A stretch of DNA of 64,000 nt from assembly GCA_963995525.1 (NCBI GenBank), contig OZ023206.1:4966795-5030794 (forward strand). The letters are read 5' to 3'. Source of the DNA: Escarpia spicata. Lineage: Eukaryota > Annelida > Polychaeta > Sabellida > Siboglinidae. Each line of letters begins with the position of its first letter. The first letter of the stretch is position 1. Of the stretch, positions 57,011-64,000 are shown piece after piece. The position numbers and the translations under genes are program-made. The notes under the pieces were generated by a model. It was not told where the DNA came from. It searched no databases and saw only the letters and a list, made by a program, of their open reading frames with translations.

Positions 57011-57312
57011 AACATTGTCTAACCCAATAAGACAAAGACAGCACCAGTGAACCATAAAGAAGTGCATTGTGCACAAAAAACAATAAACATTGTCTAACCC
57101 AATAAGACAAAGACTGTACCAGTGCACCATAAAGAAGTGCATTATGCACAAAAAACAATAAACATTGTCTAACCCAATAAGACAAAGACTGTACCAGTGC
57201 ACCATAAAGAAGTGCATTATGCACAAAGAACAATAAACATTGTCTAACCCAATAAGACAAAGACAGCACCAGTGCACCATAAAGAAGTGCATTGTGCACA
57301 AAGAACAATAAA
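57011..57312. repeat. 75-bp repeat, 4 copies
   Basis: The unit contains AACATTGTCTAACCCAATAA and CACCATAAAGAAGTGCATTA. 75 is a multiple of 3, giving shadow ORFs. It directly abuts the 52-bp array. Confidence 0.92.
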
Positions 57313-57719
57313 CATTTTGGGTGGTTTTTAAAGACTCACATTTCTATTAGTAATTTTTATTAATTTTATATATTTATTTTTACCGTGACGGACATTATTA
57401 ATAATTGTGTATCTTTTTAAGGTATTTATCTATTCATTTTATTATTTGTGTAGATTAAATTAACTCAATTCGCTAAGCAGGACTTAGCATTTAATAAATA
57501 AAGTATTACAACAGCTCTACTGTTATTTGTAGACAACATCTTATCAGAAACTTGCTTCTAGCTATGAACATTTTGGCTGTATTGCAAAAACCAGTCCAGA
57601 TATCACAGCGAATCTGATTACATCCTGTAATTAATGTCAGAAACTAAATGTACCCTGGTTAGAAGAGCATTTGTTATGACAAAACGTACCCACTGTATCT
57701 GACTGAGTGTAGTTCTTAC
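57313..57719. other. Unique AT-rich intron (E4-E5)
   Basis: Nothing recognised. Confidence 0.5.
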
Positions 57720-57801
57720 CTGGCATGATGACGTCAGGGAAACCCATCTTGCGAGCGATAGCCGTGGTGTTTGTCATCAAATGTGGGAATTCCTTCTGTA
57801 C
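57720..57801 (-). CDS. DOCK1: DOCK E4, DHR-1
   Basis: 82 nt, phase 0 to phase 1. The acceptor is CACTTCAG and the donor is CAG|GTAAGA. It encodes VQKEFPHLMTNTTAIARK and GFPDVIMPG, a hallmark DHR-1 segment. Confidence 0.96.
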
Positions 57802-58148
57802 CTGAAGTGACATGACAGTTGTCAATCATCCACTGCACATCCTGGCCCAAATCTAAGTTTCGACTATACAGATTAAGGTGCATATCTGGGAGTCATTGAG
57901 CCATGACCCTGACTTTTTTCAAAAATTGCTGCGTCACTACATTTTAGTACGGAAAACTAGTGGATGAAGTTTATCCCCTTTGGATCCTCATTTCCGAGAT
58001 CCTACATAATTAATCCCCCATGGATCGATACACAGATTGCATAAAAGTGCCTATACCACACCCAGTGTAATATGACCCTCACAATAACCTAGATACGTAA
58101 TAACTGGTCAGGAGAAACAATATCTTGTTTGTTGGCATGACAACGAAC
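57802..58148. other. Unique intron (E3-E4)
   Basis: Nothing recognised. Confidence 0.5.
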
Positions 58149-58269
58149 CTGTTTGAGGTCACCTTGAAGTTTTTTCATGGTCACCCAGACACCTTGACCT
58201 TTGTGGTTGATCTCCTTCGCCGTGACAACTTTCTTGATGACATTGTCTAGGAAATCTCTCTCACTGCAT
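58149..58269 (-). CDS. DOCK1: DOCK E3, DHR-1
   Basis: 121 nt, phase 2 to phase 0. The acceptor is ATTCTCAG and the donor is CAG|GTTCGT. It encodes CSERDFLDNVIKK, then GQGVWVTMKKLQGDLKQ, the conserved DHR-1 block (GQGLWVTLK in vertebrate DOCKs). A 4.8-kb array of 41-bp repeats begins at its acceptor. Confidence 0.93.
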
Positions 58270-61200
58270 CTGAGAATCAAACACACTCACTGTCAACTGA
58301 ACCAGTGATTGGCAGTAACAAACACACACACTGTCAACTGAACCAGTGACTGGCAGTAACAAACACACACACTGTCAACTGAACCAGTGACTGGCAGTAA
58401 CAAACACACACACTGTCAACTGAACCAGTCACTGGCAGTAACAAACACACTCACTGTCAACTGAACCAGTGACTGGCAGTAACAAACACACCCACTGTCA
58501 ACTGAACCAGTGACTGGCAGTAACAAACACACACACTGTCAACTGAACCAGTGACTGGCAGTAACAAACACACCCACTGTCAACTGAACCAGTCACTGGC
58601 AGTAACAAACACACTCACTGTCAACTGAACCAGTCACTGGCAGTAACAAACACACCCACTGTCAACTGAACCAGTGACTGGCAGTAACAAACACACCCAC
58701 TGTCAACTGAACCAGTGACTGGCAGTAACAAACACACCCACTGTCAACTGAACCAGTGACTGGCAGTAACAAACACACCCACTGTCAACTGAACCAGTGA
58801 CTGGCAGTAACAAACACACCCACTGTCAACTGAACCAGTGACTGGCAGTAACAAACACACCCACTGTCAACTGAACCAGTGACTGGCAGTAACAAACACA
58901 CCCACTGTCAACTGAACCAGTGACTGGCAGTAACAAACACACTCACTGTCAACTGAACCAGTGACTGGCAGTAACAAACACACACACTGTCAACTGAACC
59001 AGTGACTGGCAGTAACAAACACACACACTGTCAACTGAACCAGTGACTGGCAGTAACAAACACACCCACTGTCAACTGAACCAGTGACTGGCAGTAACAA
59101 ACACACACACTGTCAACTGAACCAGTGACTGGCAGTAACAAACACACCCACTGTCAACTGAACCAGTGACTGGCAGTAACAAACACACCCACTGTCAACT
59201 GAACCAGTGACTGGCAGTAACAAACACACACACACTGTCAACTGAACCAGTGACTGGCAGTAACAAACACACACACTGTCAACTGAACCAGTGACTGGCA
59301 GTAACAAACACACTCACTGTCAACTGAACCAGTGACTGGCAGTAACAAACACACTCACTGTCAACTGAACCAGTGACTGGCAGTAACAAACACACCCACT
59401 GTCAACTGAACCAGTGACTGGCAGTAACAAACACACTCACTGTCAACTGAACCAGTGACTGGCAGTAACAAACACACTCACTGTCAACTGAACCAGTGAC
59501 TGGCAGTAACAAACACACTCACTGTCAACTGAACCAGTGACTGGCAGTAACAAACACACACACTGTCAACTGAACCAGTGACTGGCAGTAACAAACACAC
59601 ACACTGTCAACTGAACCAGTGACTGGCAGTAACAAACACACACACTGTCAACTGAACCAGTGACTGGCAGTAACAAACACACCCACTGTCAACTGAACCA
59701 GTGACTGGCAGTAACAAACACACACACACTGTCAACTGAACCAGTGAATGGCAGTAACAAACACACACACTGTCAACTGAACCTGTGACTGGCAGTAACA
59801 AACACACCCACTGTCAACTGAACCAGTGACTGGCAGTAACAAACACACCCACTGTCAACTGAACCAGTGACTGGCAGTAACAAACACACACACTGTCAAC
59901 TGAACCAGTGACTGGCAGTAACAAACACACACACTGTCAACTGAACCAGTGACTGGCAGTAACAAACACACTCACTGTCAACTGAACCAGTGACTGGCAG
60001 TAACAAACACACCCACTGTCAACTGAACCAGTGACTGGCAGTAACAAACACACACACTGTCAACTGAACCAGTGACTGGCAGTAACAAACACACTCACTG
60101 TCAACTGAACCAGTGACTGGCAGTAACAAACACACACACTGTCAACTGAACCAGTGACTGGCAGTAACAAACACACCCACTGTCAACTGAACCAGTCACT
60201 GGCAGTAACAAACACACTCACTGTCAACTGAACCAGTGACTGGCAGTAACAAACACACCCACTGTCAACTGAACCAGTGACTGGCAGTAACAAACACACC
60301 CACTGTCAACTGAACCAGTGACTGGCAGTAACAAACACACACACTGTCAACTGAACCAGTGACTGGCAGTAACAAACACACTCACTGTCAACTGAACCAG
60401 TGACTGGCAGTAACAAACACACCCACTGTCAACTGAACCAGTGACTGGCAGTAACAAACACACACACTGTCAACTGAACCAGTGACTGGCAGTAACAAAC
60501 ACACTCACTGTCAACTGAACCAGTGACTGGCAGTAACAAACACACACACTGTCAACTGAACCAGTGACTGGCAGTAACAAACACACTCACTGTCAACTGA
60601 ACCAGTGACTGGCAGTAACAAACACACCCACTGTCAACTGAACCAATGACTGGCAGTAACAAACACACACACTGTCAACTAAACCAGTGACTGGCAGTAA
60701 CAAACACACCCACTGTCAACTGAACCAGTGACTGGCAGTAACAAACACACACACTGTCAACTGAACCAGTGACTGGCAGTAACAAACACACCCACTGTCA
60801 ACTGAACCAGTGACTGGCAGTAACAAACACACACACTGTCAACTGAACCAGTGACTGGCAGTAACAAACACACTCACTGTCAACTGAACCAGTGATTGGC
60901 AGTAACACACACACACACACTGTCAACTGAACCAGTGACTGGCAGTAACACACACACACCCACTGTCAACTGAACCAGTGACTGGCAGTAACAAACACAC
61001 CCACTGTCAACTGAACCAGTGACTGGCAGTAACAAACACACACACTGTCAACTGAACCAGTGACTGGCAGTAACAAACACACCCACTGTCAACTGAACCA
61101 GTGACTGGCAGTAACAAACACACACACTGTCAACTGAACCAGTGACTGGCAGTAACAAACACACTCACTGTCAACTGAACCAGTGACTGGCAGTAACACA

Positions 61201-63088
61201 CACACACACACACTGTCAACTGAACCAGTGACTGGCAGTAACAAACACACACACTGTCAACTGAACCAGTGACTGGCAGTAACAAACACACACACTGTCA
61301 ACTGAACCAGTGACTGGCAGTAACAAACACACACACTGTCAACTGAACCAGTGACTGGCAGTAACAAACACACTCACTGTCAACTGAACCAGTGACTGGC
61401 AGTAACAAACACACTCACTGTCAACTGAACCAGTGACTGGCAGTAACAAACACATACACTGTCAACTGAACCAGTGACTGGCAGTAACAAACACACCCAC
61501 TGTCAACTGAACCAGTGACTGGCAGTAACAAACACACACACTGTCAACTGAACCAGTGACTGGCAGTAACAAACACACACACTGTCAACTGAACCAGTGA
61601 CTGGCAGTAACAAACACACTCACTGTCAACTGAACCAGTGACTGGCAGTAACAAACACACTCACTGTCAACTGAACCAGTGACTGGCAGTAACAAACACA
61701 CACACTGTCAACTGAACCAGTGACTGGCAGTAACAAACACACACACTCTCAACTGAACCAGTGACTGGCAGTAACAAACACATTCACTGTCAACTGAACC
61801 AGTGACTGGCAGTAACAAACACACTCACTGTCAACTGAACCAGTGACTGGCAGTAACAAACACACTCACTGTCAACTGAACCAGTGACTGGCAGTAACAA
61901 ACACACACACTGTCAACTGAACCAGTGACTGGCAGTAACAAACACACACACTCTCAACTGAACCAGTGACTGGCAGTAACAAACACATTCACTGTCAACT
62001 GAACCAGTGACTGGCAGTAACAAACACACTCACTGTCAACTGAACCAGTGACTGGCAGTAACAAACACACACACACTGTCAACTGAACCAGTGACTGGCA
62101 GTAACAAACACACTCACTGTCAACTGAACCAGTGACTGGCAGTAACAAACACACTCACTGTCAACTGAATCAGTGACTGGCAGTAACAAACACACACACT
62201 GTCAACTGAACCAGTGACTGGCAGTAACTAACACACTCACTGTCAACTGAACCAGTGACTGGCAGTAACAAACACACACACTGTCAACTGAACCAGTGAC
62301 TGGCAGTAACAAACACACTCACTGTCAACTGAACCAGTGACTGGCAGTAACAAACACACACACTGTCAACTGAACCAGTGACTGGCAGTAACAAACACAC
62401 CCACTGTCAACTGAACCAGTGACTGGCAGTAACAAACACACTCACTGTCAACTGAACCAGTGACTGGCAGTAACAAACACACTCACTGTCAACTGAACCA
62501 GTGACTGGCAGTAACAAACACACTCACTGTCAACTGAATCAGTGACTGGCAGTAACAAACACACTCACTGTCAACTGAACCAGTGACTGGCAGTAACAAA
62601 CACACTCACTGTCAACTGAACCAGTGACTGGCAGTAACAAACACACACACTCTCAACTGAACCAGTGACTGGCAGTAACAAACACACCCACTGTCAACTG
62701 AACCAGTGACTGGCAGTAACAAACACACACACTCTCAACTGAACCAGTGACTGGCAGTAACAAACACACACACTGTCAACTGAACCAGTGACTGGCAGTA
62801 ACAAACACACACACTGTCAACTGAACCAGTGACTGGCAGTAACAAACACACTCACTGTCAACTGAACCAGTGACTGGCAGTAACAAACACACTCACTGTC
62901 AACTGAACCAGTGACTGGCAGTAACAAACACACACACTGTCAACTGAACCAGTCACTGGCACTAACAAACACACTCACTGTCAACTGAACCAGTGACTGG
63001 CAGTAACAAACACACTCACTGTCAACTGAACCAGTCACTGGCAGTAACAAACACACTCACTGTCAACTGAACCAGTCACTGGCAGTTA
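58270..63088. repeat. 41-bp minisatellite at the E3 acceptor, ~117 copies
   Basis: Largest array in the window. The unit contains CTGTCAACTGAACCAGTGAC and TGGCAGTAACAAACACAC. The minus-strand GTGAGTGTGTTTGTTACTGC plus CAG parallels the E3 intron end GTGAGTGTGTTTGATTCTCAG|A, so units carry an acceptor-like CAG after a T-rich stretch. Unit variants (CACACA, CACTCA, CACCCA) alternate in higher-order blocks. Confidence 0.96.
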
Positions 63089-63682
63089 CAAACACGTAAA
63101 CATTGCCGTTGCGGATTAAACATTACCCCAGTGGATTATCAGAAACAATATCACTTCTTTGATCATGCCATTATAAAAACAGCCCTCATCCCCAATGATA
63201 ATATCGGCAACTGTTAAAACAAAAAATTGACACAAAACATTAAAGTGAGGTTGTCGGCTCTGGTAGCCAGAATCATCCTCTCATGTCAGGGCCGGTCATT
63301 ATTAGCAGGAAGTTCACTGAATCAGGACTTTAGTGTGGAGGAATTGCATTTGATTGCACCAAACATCAAAGGGCAATTGCTGTTAGTCCAGCCTGCCTCC
63401 GTAATAATATCAATAGAGGCTGTTTATAATATGAATGTTTTGTTTATAATTTGAACATCCTGTCGGCACAACATTGAAATTGTGAAGACTGTTCCGGTCT
63501 TTTTAAACACAACACGGCGGACAGCATACCTTTAATATAGTTAGTCTGATATTATAAACAGCACACATTAAAAATCAGACAGCCTCAGACTGATACAAGT
63601 GAATTATGTTAAAGAACAATTTAGTCACTCTCATCAAAACTGCTCAGTTGACTAGTATTACAATTGAAATGGCACAACTTAC
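63089..63682. other. Unique intron (E2-E3)
   Basis: No additional exon is needed by phase, and no feature was recognised. Confidence 0.5.
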
Positions 63683-63758
63683 AACTGAAACGGCACAAAG
63701 TATTGCTTCTCTTCATCAGCCTGAACATTCCCGTTCAAAATCTCTGTCACTTCCGTCG
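63683..63758 (-). CDS. DOCK1: DOCK E2, DHR-1
   Basis: 76 nt, phase 1 to phase 2. The acceptor is TTGTACAG and the donor is TT|GTAAGT. It encodes TEVTEILNG followed by EEKQYFVPFQ. This matches the DHR-1 segment between the RPFGVA strand and the 'DNVIKK' region. It was placed by exact phase fit between E1 and E3. Confidence 0.85.
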
Positions 63759-63886
63759 CTGTACAACACAAACACATCATCAGATTAACTCCTTAATGTG
63801 CACCCGGCCAACCAGCACAGTACAGCTGACCAGCAAAACCACCCAATAAACTCATTCTAGTTTTCTGACTGACCATCTCTACCCAC

Positions 63887-63958
63887 CTGCCACTCCAAAT
63901 GGCCTGCGTAGCCCGTGACTCTGTTTCTTAGTGTCCGGCAACCGCAGATCCATGCGAC
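63887..63958 (-). CDS. DOCK1: DOCK E1, entry to DHR-1
   Basis: 72 nt, enters at phase 1 and ends at phase 1. The acceptor is TGTACAG and the donor is CAG|GTGGGT. It encodes RMDLRLPDTKK...GLRRPFGVA; the RRPFGVA block is the conserved start of DHR-1 in DOCK proteins. It is the most 5' exon in the window; upstream exons are off the right edge. Confidence 0.8.
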
Positions 63959-64000
63959 CTGTACACAGAATGGATAGCAATATCTTACCACAATAAACAT

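Larger units (their letters stand above)
502..63958 (-). other. DOCK1: DOCK1/2/5-family Rac GEF gene, internal part (38 exons)
   Basis: Atypical guanine nucleotide exchange factor for Rac. In the family DHR-1 binds phosphatidylinositol phosphates, DHR-2 exchanges nucleotide on Rac, and the N-terminal SH3 binds ELMO; these act at the plasma membrane in cell migration, engulfment and myoblast fusion. Seen here: 38 minus-strand exons, each with AG acceptor and GT donor, whose phases all join without a frameshift (about 1,354 codons). Diagnostic strings include KDSFQISTL-like (E9), [12 protein letters not shown] (E11), GKNVYP (E18), ELRKATIPIFFDMM (E22/E23), EGGRGDEQY (E24), ENKENRMSCTVN (E25), [12 protein letters not shown] (E26), YRGKEYERL (E30) and LPGILRWF (E34). 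These favour DOCK1/2/5 over DOCK3/4, although parts of DHR-2 (E29, E31/E32, E35) look intermediate. The SH3/N-terminal exons and the end of the tail are outside. Introns are packed with tandem repeats that often copy the adjacent splice site. Confidence 0.95.

Noticed and set aside
58270..63088. CRISPR-like appearance of regular repeats
   Set aside because: There are no unique spacers and no cas genes, the whole 41-bp unit is repeated, and the host is a eukaryote.
502..63958. Assignment to DOCK3/DOCK4 (Sponge) subfamily
   Set aside because: Considered first because of AAVNGG and QYLQI strings. KDSFQISTL-type, GKNVYP, EGGRGDEQY, ENKENRMSCTVN and YRGKEYERL blocks fit DOCK1/2/5 much better.

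Overview
The window is intron-rich metazoan nuclear DNA, probably from an invertebrate. It holds no operons, no bacterial-type genes and no RNA genes that I can see. One gene spans almost all of it on the minus strand: a DOCK-family guanine nucleotide exchange factor of the DOCK1/2/5 (DOCK180, Myoblast city, CED-5) subfamily. I could chain 38 consecutive coding exons (called E1 to E38, 5' to 3') from 63958 down to 502. Every splice junction keeps the reading frame, giving about 1,354 codons. The first exons enter the DHR-1 (C2-like, phosphoinositide-binding) domain, the middle exons are the helical ARM-like scaffold, and E24/E25 to E37 are the DHR-2 Rac-GEF domain. The N-terminal SH3/ELMO-binding part lies beyond the right edge and the end of the C-terminal tail beyond the left edge. 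No promoter or poly(A) site of this gene is in the window.

Layout: coding exons are only about 4.1 kb. Roughly half of the 64 kb is tandem repeat: about 35 separate minisatellite or microsatellite arrays with units of 10 to 81 bp, nearly all unrelated to one another. The largest are 58.3-63.1 kb (41 bp), 48.0-51.3 kb (56 bp), 40.3-42.6 kb (38 bp), 7.5-9.5 kb (42 bp), 17.3-19.0 kb (38 bp) and 4.7-6.5 kb (24 bp). The rest is AT-rich intron plus transposon remains: an L2-like LINE (22.3-25.1 kb), a CR1-like LINE with an esterase-type ORF1 (36.6-39.8 kb), a LINE C-terminal relic (42.8-43.0 kb), a TTAA-flanked piggyBac-like non-autonomous element inside an older fold-back sequence (53.5-54.8 kb), a small TA-flanked inverted-repeat element and a long hairpin (29.1-29.4 kb).

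The most striking observation is that many arrays are not random intronic repeats. Their unit is a copy of the splice junction of the neighbouring DOCK exon: the last 6-30 exon bases, the 5' splice site and the first intron bases, repeated many times into the intron (clear for E9, E11, E17, E24, E25, E29, E37 and E38; diverged or partial for E13, E14, E15, E18 and E35). Two arrays, at E5 and E10, do the same with the 3' splice site plus exon start. Those at E3 and E11 start within the acceptor region. Repeated splice-site capture suggests one mechanism of intron growth in this genome and gives transcripts carrying long ladders of candidate splice sites. Whether any are used cannot be decided from DNA alone.
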